From Thermoplasmata archaeon (GTDB lineage: Archaea; Thermoplasmatota; Thermoplasmata; GCA-020350865): DNA of 35,841 bases. Each line of letters begins with the position of its first letter. The stretch's first letter is position 1. The notes beneath the pieces were generated by a model. The model was not told the origin of the DNA, did not search any database, and saw only the letters and a list, made by a program, of their open reading frames with translations. Location: positions 1,039,309 through 1,075,149 of the forward strand of contig CP070751.1 of assembly GCA_020348445.1 (NCBI GenBank), given 5' to 3'. Shown in pieces: positions 1 to 8,708 of the stretch. The position numbers and the translations under genes were made by a program.

Positions 1-3000
1 TGGGAAGGATATGGAGGTTATGTGGCAAGTGGTGTTAGTACCTGGGTCTCGGGTGATGGTGTTATCACAATTCAAGGCATACCACAAGATGCCACCGTTG
101 AACAGGCATTCCTATACTGGATGTGCGAGTTTTATAATCCCTACATTAACTTTGAATATGATGTTGTCATGGGAACTCAAATCGGTGTTGACGGAACATG
201 GTATTCTTTTCGCGGGGATGTTACTAGCATCGTCGAAAGAAACGGCGATTATCACATTATTAATATGACTGGATTCGGTGCAAGTATAGTCGCCGTTTAT
301 TCGCATCCTTCTTCAAGATATACAGCTGTATTGATAAACGATGGACAAGACACAAATTTTGGGGATTCCCCTCCACAATGGCTAACTGAGACTTCTTTCT
401 ATGGATTTTATGCATCCATTGATCCTTTAGCAAATGTCACCTACATACTGGGGGACGGGCAGACATATTATGAAGGTGAATGGCGCCATGACATGTACTC
501 CTTCAACGGTGTTGTTATCGCAACTGACGAAGCAGATGGCTCAGACGGCAACGGCGATACCCATGGATGGGACACAGACACATACAATGTATCGGAATAC
601 GTAAAACCAGGGGATTTCAGGGCCGTGGCAAATATTTACGAGGACAACGATGATTTGGGCTGGGTGGCGTCGGTTTTTTCTGTCACCATGGGGGCCACGT
701 ATGTACCACCGAAGGCAGATGCAGGTCCCGATCAAACCGTAAATGAAGGGGATCTTGTGTATTTAGTGGGCAATGACTCAGTCGGTGGTGCGTTTTACGG
801 TATCACTCCACCGAAGAATTTGGTGAGTTGGTGGCCGGGGGAAGAAGATGCCGAGGATATCGCAGACTCGAACCACGGAACATTGATTGATGGAACAACA
901 TTTGACGTTGGAAAGGTAGGACAGGCTTTCAGTTTTGATGGTTCAAACGATAGGGTTGGTGTTGCCGATTCTGACAATCTCAAGATAACTGGTTCCATGA
1001 CAATCGATGCCTGGATTTTTATCAAGTCTTTTCCAAATCCATCACCAGGACTTGGACACATTCTATTTCGGGGCGACAGCCGAAGCGGTCATGATCCTTA
1101 CTATTTATGCATACTTTACAACGGAAATATCAGATTTCACGTAGAGAACCTTACCGAATGGGTGAATCTCGAGGTTCCAATCCCAGAAAATCGATGGGTA
1201 CTTGTTGTTGCGACCCTTGACAACGCAACAGGCTTGATGAGAATCTACATTGACGGTACCCTGGCTGTCGAGATTGTTACCGCTATTAGGCCGTACAGAG
1301 ATTTGGATCCTTTATGGAGCCCCGGCATAGGTATTGGTAACCATGCCCCTTCTGGGATATACAACCATCCATTCCATGGGTTAATAGATGAGTTGGAAAT
1401 CTTCTCCCGTGCCCTTAATGATTCAGAGATCCAAGCTTTATTTACAGCAGATATTGCAGGTAAATTTAGAAATACTAGTTCCGAAGTCCCAATAGTCTCA
1501 TATGAATGGGACTTTGAAAGTGACGGTATCTTTGATTATCTGGAAACCATAAGTGATGCTCCTGATGGAGCTTTCGACGGAAACACAGCACATGTTTATG
1601 GCGATAATGGAGTATATACAGTCACCTTAAGGGTAACAGATGATAGTGGTGCTGATGATACAGATACCTGTGTTGTTATAGTAAACAATGTCGCACCCAC
1701 AATCCAGCCCTTTGGACCTTTCATTATAGAGGAAGGCTCTACATTAAGCATAGACGGGATTGCCTCAGATCCAGGCAGTGATGATCTTAACTTTATCTGG
1801 AGTTGGGGGGATGGAACACCATTTAATACCTCTGTTTATTACAACGATGGTGCAAATCCTGATCCATACCCAAGCCCGAACGGTATCTTTCCATTCTCCA
1901 AAATCAATTCCACTAACCACACATACGTAAATTGTGGGATTTATAAATTAAATCTCACGGTGGTGGATGATGATGACGGGATTACCGTTTATTTAACAAA
2001 TGTTACTGTAATCAGTATCTCTCCTCCCGTCCTTTATATCAACACGAGCGACGATAAAGAAGACGTGATACTCTATTGGGAACACCATTTTCCTTTGGGT
2101 GTTGATCATTACCTAATTTACCGCTCAACATCTCAGATCGCCTTCGATTTTAACACAGTATGGGTGGACACATCTTGTGATAATGAAACAGGCGAGTTAA
2201 GCCCAATAGCAAAGAGAACCATGTGGAATGATACCTTCGCAGCACTTCCTGAGCATGATAACTATGAAGAGCAGTATTATTATGTGATAAGGATGGTGAA
2301 TATCCTCGGTAATATCAGCAGAACAAGCAGAACAGTGGGGAAGTGGACAAAGCAATTTCCAAGTGGAGAATCGACCTTCTCTTTACCTCTTTTACCAATG
2401 GAACCTTTCTACACAGAATATTATACAACAGGAATGTGTGCCAACTACATCAGATATATGGACCCAGTGACTCACAGGTGGCGGGAGCACAATTTCGGAG
2501 CAGGCATCGGAAACAATGTGGAAATGAAATTGGGTGAAGGTTATGAGGTGAGATTCTCAAGCCCGACAAACTATACATTTACAGGAATGCCCGGTGCCAT
2601 GATAAGTTACCTTGATGCGTCATTTGGTTTTGATGCCACACCAGAAATTGGAGACGCCCAGAACCTCTCAGTTAATGTAGATATAAGCGGTAATGTGATC
2701 ATATCCTGGGTAATCCCAGAAAAAACGAGTCTCGGTGTCTCTTATTGGGTATATCGTTCTGAGAAAAGGGATGGATTTTGGGGAACTGCAGGTATTGATT
2801 ACGAGAAAATCTATAGAGCTGATGGGATTGGCAATCCTGGCGAAACTGTGATGGTCTGCGATCCCTTTGTTGTTTTACCTGGAACAGAACGTTATTACAT
2901 GATCGTCCCATATAATAATTTAACAGGTAAAAAGGGCGTGAGTACTTACAGCATCGGAATTTGGGCCGAGGAATACTCATGTGGATACGACTCCGTTGGT

Positions 3001-3216
3001 ATCCCGCTAAAATTGAAAGATAATCATACTGCAGATTGGTATTGCGACAGGATAACAGATACCGAGGGAATCAACTATTTCAACAGCTCAAAGGAGCGTT
3101 GGTACTGGCACTCGACCATAATGCCTGTTGGAGCATTTGATACAAATTTGGTGATGACAGAAGGGTACCAAATATCGACCAGGAATGTCACGGGATTTGC
3201 TTTTATAGGGGTTTAA
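1..3216 (+). CDS. Large secreted LamG/PKD/Fn3-like surface protein, 5'-truncated
   Basis: The frame is open from base 1 (reading WEGYGGYVASG before the GTG at 22), so the true start and any signal peptide lie upstream. About 1071 residues are visible. In order: a beta-rich N-terminal domain with an 'IPQDATVEQAFLYW' motif (about 60-700), resembling domains that open archaeal and bacterial adhesins (DUF3344-like is a guess); the first strands of a PKD domain (ADAGPDQTVNEG, about 712-780); a LamG/concanavalin-like domain (about 820-1450); the rest of that PKD (YEWDFESDG, about 1480-1700); a second PKD (about 1700-2015); two fibronectin-III-like units (about 2020-2340 and 2640-2960), each followed by a diverged 'G-Y-v' module distantly like the C-terminal module of the beta-helix proteins at 6631 and 8709. 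There is no C-terminal membrane helix. Role: probably a cell-surface adhesin or sugar binder; no enzyme is recognised. It ends tail-to-tail with etfA. Confidence 0.85.
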   Translation, partial: WEGYGGYVASGVSTWVSGDGVITIQGIPQDATVEQAFLYWMCEFYNPYINFEYDVVMGTQIGVDGTWYSFRGDVTSIVERNGDYHIINMTGFGASIVAVYSHPSSRYTAVLINDGQDTNFGDSPPQWLTETSFYGFYASIDPLANVTYILGDGQTYYEGEWRHDMYSFNGVVIATDEADGSDGNGDTHGWDTDTYNVSEYVKPGDFRAVANIYEDNDDLGWVASVFSVTMGATYVPPKADAGPDQTVNEGDLVYLVGNDSVGGAFYGITPPKNLVSWWPGEEDAEDIADSNHGTLIDGTTFDVGKVGQAFSFDGSNDRVGVADSDNLKITGSMTIDAWIFIKSFPNPSPGLGHILFRGDSRSGHDPYYLCILYNGNIRFHVENLTEWVNLEVPIPENRWVLVVATLDNATGLMRIYIDGTLAVEIVTAIRPYRDLDPLWSPGIGIGNHAPSGIYNHPFHGLIDELEIFSRALNDSEIQALFTADIAGKFRNTSSEVPIVSYEWDFESDGIFDYLETISDAPDGAFDGNTAHVYGDNGVYTVTLRVTDDSGADDTDTCVVIVNNVAPTIQPFGPFIIEEGSTLSIDGIASDPGSDDLNFIWSWGDGTPFNTSVYYNDGANPDPYPSPNGIFPFSKINSTNHTYVNCGIYKLNLTVVDDDDGITVYLTNVTVISISPPVLYINTSDDKEDVILYWEHHFPLGVDHYLIYRSTSQIAFDFNTVWVDTSCDNETGELSPIAKRTMWNDTFAALPEHDNYEEQYYYVIRMVNILGNISRTSRTVGKWTKQFPSGESTFSLPLLPMEPFYTEYYTTGMCANYIRYMDPVTHRWREHNFGAGIGNNVEMKLGEGYEVRFSSPTNYTFTGMPGAMISYLDASFGFDATPEIGDAQNLSVNVDISGNVIISWVIPEKTSLGVSYWVYRSEKRDGFWGTAGIDYEKIYRADGIGNPGETVMVCDPFVVLPGTERYYMIVPYNNLTGKKGVSTYSIGIWAEEYSCGYDSVGIPLKLKDNHTADWYCDRITDTEGINYFNSSKERWYWHSTIMPVGAFDTNLVMTEGYQISTRNVTGFAFIGV

Positions 3217-3352
3217 AACAAAGGCTCTCCTTCGAAAGATGTTTTATGTATTAATGAGATTAAATAATCATACCAAGTAAAAAAGGAATGTGAATACCCG
3301 CGGTAATTCTTGATATAAATAGCCAGAATATCCAAGAGAAAAATAAAGTCAG

Positions 3353-4549
3353 TTACTCCTTTATTTTTTTGAACTCTTCCACTAAAAGGGGTACGACCTC
3401 GTGCAGATCACCCACGATCCCGTAATGGCAGATCTTGAATATAGTGGCATCTGGGTCCTTGTTTATTGCTACTATGATGTCGCTGTTCTGCATTCCGGCT
3501 CTGTGCTGAATCGATCCTGATATTCCGCATGCTATGTACAAACTGGGCCGAACTGTTTTACCGGTCTGGCCAACCTGGTGATCCTGTTCGATCCATCCCT
3601 TTTCCACTGCAACACGAGAGCCTCCAACCTCCCCCTCAAGGACCGTGGCAAGCTCCTGTATTACCTTAAATCCATCCTTGCTTCCCACACCCCTTCCACC
3701 TGAGACTATGATATTGGCCTCCTCGAGATTGACACGCTTTTTGGCCTCTTTCACAATCTCAAGAATCTTTGTCTTTATTTCATCATCGCTCAGTTTCACT
3801 GTGAAGTCGATTACATCCCCCTTCCGAGAGGAGTCAGGATCCAGTTCCTTCATGATACCTGGTCTTACTGTGGCCATCTGTGGCCTGTGGTTCGGTGTTA
3901 TGATGGTAGCCATGATGTTGCCACCAAAGGCAGGTCTGGTCTGAAGCAGTATCTTCTCATCAGGTTCGATGGTAAGCTCAGTGCAATCCGCTGTCAAGCC
4001 CAAATCCATGCGCTGCGCAATTCTTGGAGCCAGGTCCCTTCCGATATGGGTTGCACCGTATATCACGATGTTCGGTTTGTGTTCCTTTATCATACCGCAT
4101 ATGACAGCTGCGTAGGCGTCGGTCTGGTAGTTCTTCAATTTTGGATCGTCTGCTGCATAGACCTTGTCTGCACCATGGGCGATGAGCTCCTTTGCCAACT
4201 CTTTGACATTTTCACCAAGTAGCATGGCACCCAGCTTTTGACCAAGTGCATCTGCAAGTGCTCTACCCCCTCCCAGAAGTTGATATGCCACACGTTTCAA
4301 TTCCCCGCCTCTCTGCTCTGCAAAAACCCAGACATCTGTAAACTGTGAAAAGTCGATTGCCTCTGCCTCTGCCTCCTTTTCTATCTCCTCTATTGCCTCC
4401 TCGGGACAAGCCTCGATACAAGCGTTGCAGCTGTTGCAGTTGTCCTTGATTATTGCGATCCCGTCCTTCATCTCGATTGCCTCGATGGGACAAGAATCGA
4501 TGCATGACTCGCAGCCAGTGCATTCTTCCTCGTTGACTTTTACTACCAT
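3353..4549 (-). CDS. etfA: Electron transfer flavoprotein alpha subunit with N-terminal 2x[4Fe-4S] ferredoxin domain
   Basis: 398 residues. The first 50 residues form a bacterial-type ferredoxin with two CxxCxxCxxxCP motifs (Cys10/13/16/20 and Cys38/41/44/48). These should hold two [4Fe-4S] clusters. An EtfA Rossmann-like domain and the C-terminal FAD-binding domain follow, with the signature GGRGVGS, GGSR, GQTGKTV, GISGSIQHRAGM and INKD segments. The ferredoxin extension is found in some EtfA proteins of anaerobes, such as caffeyl-CoA-reductase and lactate-dehydrogenase-associated Etfs, and is missing from the mitochondrial type. The ATG start follows a GGTGAGG ribosome site and sits one base after the etfB stop, so the two are translationally coupled. 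Function: accepts or bifurcates electrons with EtfB for the adjacent acyl-CoA dehydrogenase. The bifurcating role is inference. Confidence 0.95.
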   Translation of the reverse strand: MVVKVNEEECTGCESCIDSCPIEAIEMKDGIAIIKDNCNSCNACIEACPEEAIEEIEKEAEAEAIDFSQFTDVWVFAEQRGGELKRVAYQLLGGGRALADALGQKLGAMLLGENVKELAKELIAHGADKVYAADDPKLKNYQTDAYAAVICGMIKEHKPNIVIYGATHIGRDLAPRIAQRMDLGLTADCTELTIEPDEKILLQTRPAFGGNIMATIITPNHRPQMATVRPGIMKELDPDSSRKGDVIDFTVKLSDDEIKTKILEIVKEAKKRVNLEEANIIVSGGRGVGSKDGFKVIQELATVLEGEVGGSRVAVEKGWIEQDHQVGQTGKTVRPSLYIACGISGSIQHRAGMQNSDIIVAINKDPDATIFKICHYGIVGDLHEVVPLLVEEFKKIKE

Positions 4550-4550
4550 G

Positions 4551-5339
4551 TTACCTCACCACGTTATCGTCTTTTAATTTGGAAACAAGATCCTTTGCCA
4601 TATCCTCTACTGCACCTTCCAGTATTATACCCTCACCGTGAGGCTCGGGTGCAAAGGACCTTTTAACCTGTGTGGGTGACCCATCCAGCCCGATCTTCTT
4701 TGGGTCTGCTTCTATATCCTTTGCTGTCCAGACAGGGTACTCGGCCTCTCTGCATGCTTCTACAATGCCGGAAACAGAGGGATACCTGGGTTTGTTAAGC
4801 TCCTTAATTACAGTAATAAGAACAGGAAGGGTTGCTTCTATTCTTTCAAAGCCATCCTCCAAAGCTCTTTCCGCTGTCACGGTTTTTCCTTCAATCTCCA
4901 ATTTACGCACATATGTTATCTGAGGAAGGCCCAGACATTCTGCAACCTGCGGTCCAACCTGGGCTGTATCCCCATCAATTGCCTGCCTACCACATATTAT
5001 CAAATCATAATCCCCGACCTTTGAAATGGCTGTGGCCAATGTGTACGATGTGGCCCATGTATCGGCCCCGGCAAAAGCTCTGTCGCTTAATAGAATGTTA
5101 TCATCCACTCCCATGGCCTTGGATTCTCTTAGCGCATCCAACGCCTGAGGTGGGCCCATGGAAAGCACAGTAACCTTTCCGCCGTATTTCTCTTTCAGGC
5201 GCAGTGCTTCCTCGATTGCATGCTTGTCATCAGGGTTGATGATGCTAGGAACACCCTCTCTGATCAGCGTACCAGTCTTTGGATCAATCCTTACATCTGT
5301 TGTGTCCGGAACCTGTTTTATCAATACAACAATATTCAT
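4551..5339 (-). CDS. etfB: Electron transfer flavoprotein beta subunit
   Basis: 262 residues, full length for EtfB. It starts MNIVVLIKQVPDT, the usual EtfB N-terminus. It carries LSDRAFAGADTWATSYTLA (about 84-102) and CGRQAIDGDTAQVGP (about 116-130). Both closely resemble the clostridial, Bcd-associated and bifurcating EtfB group. The mitochondrial AMP-binding version of the second motif differs. EtfB pairs with EtfA to bind the flavins and, in bifurcating members, NAD(H). The gene lies 14 bases after acdA and directly before etfA, giving the order dehydrogenase-etfB-etfA seen in many anaerobic bacteria. Confidence 0.96.
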   Translation of the reverse strand: MNIVVLIKQVPDTTDVRIDPKTGTLIREGVPSIINPDDKHAIEEALRLKEKYGGKVTVLSMGPPQALDALRESKAMGVDDNILLSDRAFAGADTWATSYTLATAISKVGDYDLIICGRQAIDGDTAQVGPQVAECLGLPQITYVRKLEIEGKTVTAERALEDGFERIEATLPVLITVIKELNKPRYPSVSGIVEACREAEYPVWTAKDIEADPKKIGLDGSPTQVKRSFAPEPHGEGIILEGAVEDMAKDLVSKLKDDNVVR

Positions 5340-5353
5340 TGCTTCCCCTCCAA

Positions 5354-6493
5354 TTACTTCAATTTATCCCCTGCTATTACCATCCTCTGCACCTCTGAGG
5401 TGCCCTCGTAAATCTCTGTGATTTTTGCATCTCTGTAAAGTCTTTCTAGGGGATAATCTTTAATAAATCCATAACCTCCGTGAATTTGAATTGCATTTCT
5501 TGTGGCTTTCACAGCCGTGTCTGAGGCGTACAGCTTCGCCATTGCGGCCTCTGCCGAGTACCTTTTGCCTGAATCCTTGGTGAAGGCGGCTTTGTAGACA
5601 AGGAATCTTGCAGCCTGTATCTCTGTTGCCATGTCTGCTACCATCCACTGGATGGCCTGGAATTTTCCAATTGGCCTTCCGAACTGCTCCCTTTCTTTTG
5701 CGTATTTCAGGCTTTCATCCAAAGCGGCCTGGGCAATGCCCAGAGCCTGGGAGGCTATGCCGATTCTCCCTCCGTCCAAAGTTGACATGGCGATCTTAAA
5801 TCCTTTGCCTTCCTGGCCAAGGAGGTTCTCCTTTGGAAGATGCATATCCTCGAAAACCAGTTCTGCCTGAACCGAACCTCTGATTCCCATCTTGTCCTCT
5901 ACCGTGCCTATGGAAAATCCTGGGGTGTTTTTGTCCAGGATGAAGGCTGAGATTCCACGGGTCCCTTTGCTTTTATCCGTCATTCCAAAGAAGACTATGG
6001 TATCTGCCACAGCACCATTGGTTATGAAAATCTTGCTTCCGTTAACGATGTACTCGTCGCCTTCGAGCTTTGCAGTTGTCTGCTGTGACGCAGCATCTGT
6101 TCCGGCAGAAGGCTCGGTAAGGCCAAAGGCTCCCAGCTTTTCTCCATTTGCAAGGGGTGTGAGGAACTTCTTCTTCTGATCCTCTGTGCCATATGTTTCT
6201 ATTGGATAGCAAGCCAGGGAGTTATTTACAGACATGATCACGCCGTGGGAAGCGCAGACCCTTGATACCTCCTCGACACCAATTGCATAGCTTATTGTGT
6301 CCAGGCCTCCACCGCCGTATTCCTTTGGGACCGTCATGCCCATGAGGCCGAGTTTCCCCATTTTTTTGACTGTTTCTTTTGGATACTCGCAAGTCTTGTC
6401 TATCTCTGCCGCGATGGGGCGAAGTTCGGTTTCTGCAAACTCCCTTACCATCTTTCGGACCATCTCTTGCTCCTTGGTCAAAGCAAAGTCCAT
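5354..6493 (-). CDS. acdA: Short-chain acyl-CoA dehydrogenase (butyryl-CoA dehydrogenase-like)
   Basis: 379 residues, the normal length for the family. It shows the FAD/substrate signature GAFGLTEPSAGTDA, the ITNG segment, the flavin-contact region REQFGRPIGKFQAIQ, QIHGGYGF, and IYEGTSEVQRMVIAG near the C-terminus. The first Glu of YEGTSE (about residue 363) matches the catalytic base of butyryl/short-chain acyl-CoA dehydrogenases. The reaction is alpha,beta-dehydrogenation of a short acyl-CoA or its reversal, with electrons passing to EtfAB encoded just downstream. The ATG is preceded by AGGGGAG. It is first gene of a three-gene minus-strand operon. No thiolase, crotonase or hydroxyacyl-CoA dehydrogenase lies in the window, so the exact substrate cannot be read from context. 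Confidence 0.95.
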   Translation of the reverse strand: MDFALTKEQEMVRKMVREFAETELRPIAAEIDKTCEYPKETVKKMGKLGLMGMTVPKEYGGGGLDTISYAIGVEEVSRVCASHGVIMSVNNSLACYPIETYGTEDQKKKFLTPLANGEKLGAFGLTEPSAGTDAASQQTTAKLEGDEYIVNGSKIFITNGAVADTIVFFGMTDKSKGTRGISAFILDKNTPGFSIGTVEDKMGIRGSVQAELVFEDMHLPKENLLGQEGKGFKIAMSTLDGGRIGIASQALGIAQAALDESLKYAKEREQFGRPIGKFQAIQWMVADMATEIQAARFLVYKAAFTKDSGKRYSAEAAMAKLYASDTAVKATRNAIQIHGGYGFIKDYPLERLYRDAKITEIYEGTSEVQRMVIAGDKLK

Positions 6494-6506
6494 AGTCTTC
6501 TCCCCT

Positions 6507-6545
6507 AGGGAATGTGGCGTATGAGTTTTTCAATTAATAAGGTTT
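6507..6545 (-). promoter_or_regulatory. Predicted promoter of acdA-etfB-etfA
   Basis: On the minus strand a BRE-like CCGAAACC is followed by TTATTAATTG (6531-6540). The centre is about 26 bases before a predicted start near 6510. This leaves a leader of about 17 bases that includes the AGGGGAG ribosome site. The motif was read by eye only. Confidence 0.45.
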
Positions 6546-6596
6546 CGGTTTTTTAAGGGTTGGATTGGTGTTTTTTTTCAAGGCAACTGATAACAA

Positions 6597-6630
6597 GATA
6601 TTTATTTTGTCAAAACAATAACTAATAGTG
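6597..6630 (+). promoter_or_regulatory. Predicted promoter giving a leaderless transcript
   Basis: The TATA-like ATATTTATT (6598-6606) is centred about 28 bases before the ATG at 6631. No GGAGG-like ribosome site lies between the box and the ATG. The archaeal TATA-to-start distance would place transcription start at or next to the ATG, that is, a leaderless mRNA. Confidence 0.45.
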
Positions 6631-8664
6631 ATGAATAAGAAGATAGCCGGAATTTGGCTGAGTTTAACGATGTTGTTGGGACTCATAGTAATAATCATTG
6701 AGATTCCAAATATTGTAGAAGGTCCAAAGATAATCTATGTGGACGATGAACCTGGAGAAGGACCTGGAAATCCAAAAGAGAACTTCACGAGCATTCAGGA
6801 GGCCATCGATAATGCCAGCGAAGGGGATACAATCTATGTTTACAATGGAACATATTATGAGAATGTGGTTGTGAACAAGTCCATCGACCTGGTAGGAGAA
6901 AACAAGAGTCGAACAATAATCGATGGACAGAAAAATGCAGCAACACTGCTTATCAGGGATACCATTGATGTATCTGTTAACAACTTCTCAATACACAATG
7001 GAAGCAGACCTGAAGGTTCGTTAAAGGTTGATAATGCTTCTGCAGACATTTCTTACTGCAATATCAATGGAAGTCGTGGTAATGATGAACCTCTTTTTGG
7101 TGAATCTGGGTCACCTGGGATATCATCTATTGACTCCGTAATTACTTTGATCAATTCCTCAGTATATGGAGGCAGAGGTGGTGATTACATAGTAAACGAT
7201 CCTTTGTCGATGGCGGGGGATGGCGGAGAAGGGATGACTCTCACTAATACGAATGCAATGATAATTGGAACCTATATTAAAGGGGGACATGGTGGGAAAT
7301 GGAGAGATCAAGACTTCGAGTTTGATGGCCATCTAGGGGAAAATGGGGATGGTAACGACGCTATAGTTATGGAAGATTCGGATCTCACAATCTCTTTTTG
7401 CGAGTTACGATGTGGATACGGTAAGGTAGCTGGAATTGGCTTTATGGCACAACAAGCAGGGAATTGTCTCTACGGTACAAATTCAAATTTAACTGCTATC
7501 AATAATAATATTAGGGCTAGTACATACGAAAATAGCTATGCGATATTTATTAACGATTATTGGGGCGTTTTTGATTACGAGGTACAAATCCACTATAACC
7601 AAATTACATGGGGTGATGTAGGAATATATTTAATTGGAGTGGCAAATTCTACAATTGAGGGAAACTCGATACAAAATTGTTTTACCGCGATAAAAGTCGA
7701 TTATTGCTCGCCATTGGTTGTGAATACAACGATTTCCATGATGTCTCCTTTTAGTTACATTGCATTTGATGTTATGTGGGATTCTTACCCCACCGCCTTG
7801 AACACCACTTTCGTTGGCGGTGACATTCAAATCATCTCAGGATCTAATCTTACAATTGCCTGGTTCGTAAATGTCGAGGTGAAAAACCTGGCAGATGACC
7901 CAGTTGAGGATGCGATGGTTTATATAAACGATACCTTTGGTTCAAATGAAGCCACGAGAATGACTGATAACCAAGGATGTGTAAAATGGATTCCTATTAA
8001 AGAGAGGGTAATCACTTCTAGTTCAATTATAAATTACACACCTCATTACTTATCGGCAATCAAGAACACGATGTTCGGAGACATATTTCCCAATCAAACC
8101 ATCGATAGAAACAGAGATTTTATTATTGTATTGAATTTTACATCCTTTTACCAAGATGTACAACATGGATGGAATTTAGTATGCATCCCGCTATTTATTT
8201 TAAATACATCGTTCCCAGGAATATTTAACAGAATAAATGGACAATACAACGCAGTGCAGTGGTACAACTCCACAGATTCAATGGATCACTGGAAGCATTA
8301 TCAAATTTCCAAACCGTCCCATTTAAATGATTTGGATGCAATAAACCACACAATTGGTTTTTGGATATATATCACCGAGCAAGGAGGCACCAACCTGGTA
8401 GTTTTGGGAGATAAGCTTAATTTAAACCAGACCATCAAACTACACCCTGGTTGGAACATGGTAGGCTATCCTTCTTTAAGCAATAAAAACATAACTGTAG
8501 GGCTGAACAATCTTAACTTTACCGAGGATATCGACGCGATTATATCGTACGATGCCTTTTCAAAGAAATGGGAGAAAATGGGCGAGGAGGATTACTTCCA
8601 AATCGGGCGCGGGTACTACATCCATGCCAAAAACGAATGTGTTTGGGATGTTCCGCTTCAATGA
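6631..8664 (+). CDS. Secreted parallel beta-helix (NosD/CASH-like) surface protein, paralogue 1
   Basis: 677 residues from the ATG at 6631. A GTG at 6628 also opens the frame, but the paralogue at 8709 aligns with this ATG. An N-terminal hydrophobic segment (about residues 7-25, IWLSLTMLLGLIVIIIE) is a signal peptide or signal anchor. Next comes the beta-helix entry motif (IIYVDDEPGEGP, then tsIQEAIDNAsEGDTIYV and GTYYENVVVNKSIDLVGEN), then irregular right-handed helix coils rich in Asn and Gly. An exit domain follows (LNTTF ... W-v-V ... GCVKWIPIKER, about 7795-8130), then a C-terminal 'GWNLvcIPL ... GWNMVGYPSL ... GRGYYIHAK' module (about 8150-8664). Many N-x-S/T sequons suggest glycosylation. 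No catalytic motif is seen; an exported adhesin or polysaccharide-binding role is plausible. Confidence 0.85.
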   Translation: MNKKIAGIWLSLTMLLGLIVIIIEIPNIVEGPKIIYVDDEPGEGPGNPKENFTSIQEAIDNASEGDTIYVYNGTYYENVVVNKSIDLVGENKSRTIIDGQKNAATLLIRDTIDVSVNNFSIHNGSRPEGSLKVDNASADISYCNINGSRGNDEPLFGESGSPGISSIDSVITLINSSVYGGRGGDYIVNDPLSMAGDGGEGMTLTNTNAMIIGTYIKGGHGGKWRDQDFEFDGHLGENGDGNDAIVMEDSDLTISFCELRCGYGKVAGIGFMAQQAGNCLYGTNSNLTAINNNIRASTYENSYAIFINDYWGVFDYEVQIHYNQITWGDVGIYLIGVANSTIEGNSIQNCFTAIKVDYCSPLVVNTTISMMSPFSYIAFDVMWDSYPTALNTTFVGGDIQIISGSNLTIAWFVNVEVKNLADDPVEDAMVYINDTFGSNEATRMTDNQGCVKWIPIKERVITSSSIINYTPHYLSAIKNTMFGDIFPNQTIDRNRDFIIVLNFTSFYQDVQHGWNLVCIPLFILNTSFPGIFNRINGQYNAVQWYNSTDSMDHWKHYQISKPSHLNDLDAINHTIGFWIYITEQGGTNLVVLGDKLNLNQTIKLHPGWNMVGYPSLSNKNITVGLNNLNFTEDIDAIISYDAFSKKWEKMGEEDYFQIGRGYYIHAKNECVWDVPLQ

Positions 8665-8672
8665 CCAACCGT

Positions 8673-8708
8673 AAGTATTTTATCTGGCTTAAAGTATAAA
8701 GAACATTG
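8673..8708 (+). promoter_or_regulatory. Predicted promoter of the second beta-helix paralogue, leaderless
   Basis: The TATA-like AGTATTTTAT (8674-8683) is centred about 30 bases before the ATG at 8709. It has no ribosome-binding sequence after it, the same arrangement as at 6631. It lies immediately downstream of the first paralogue's stop. Confidence 0.35.
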
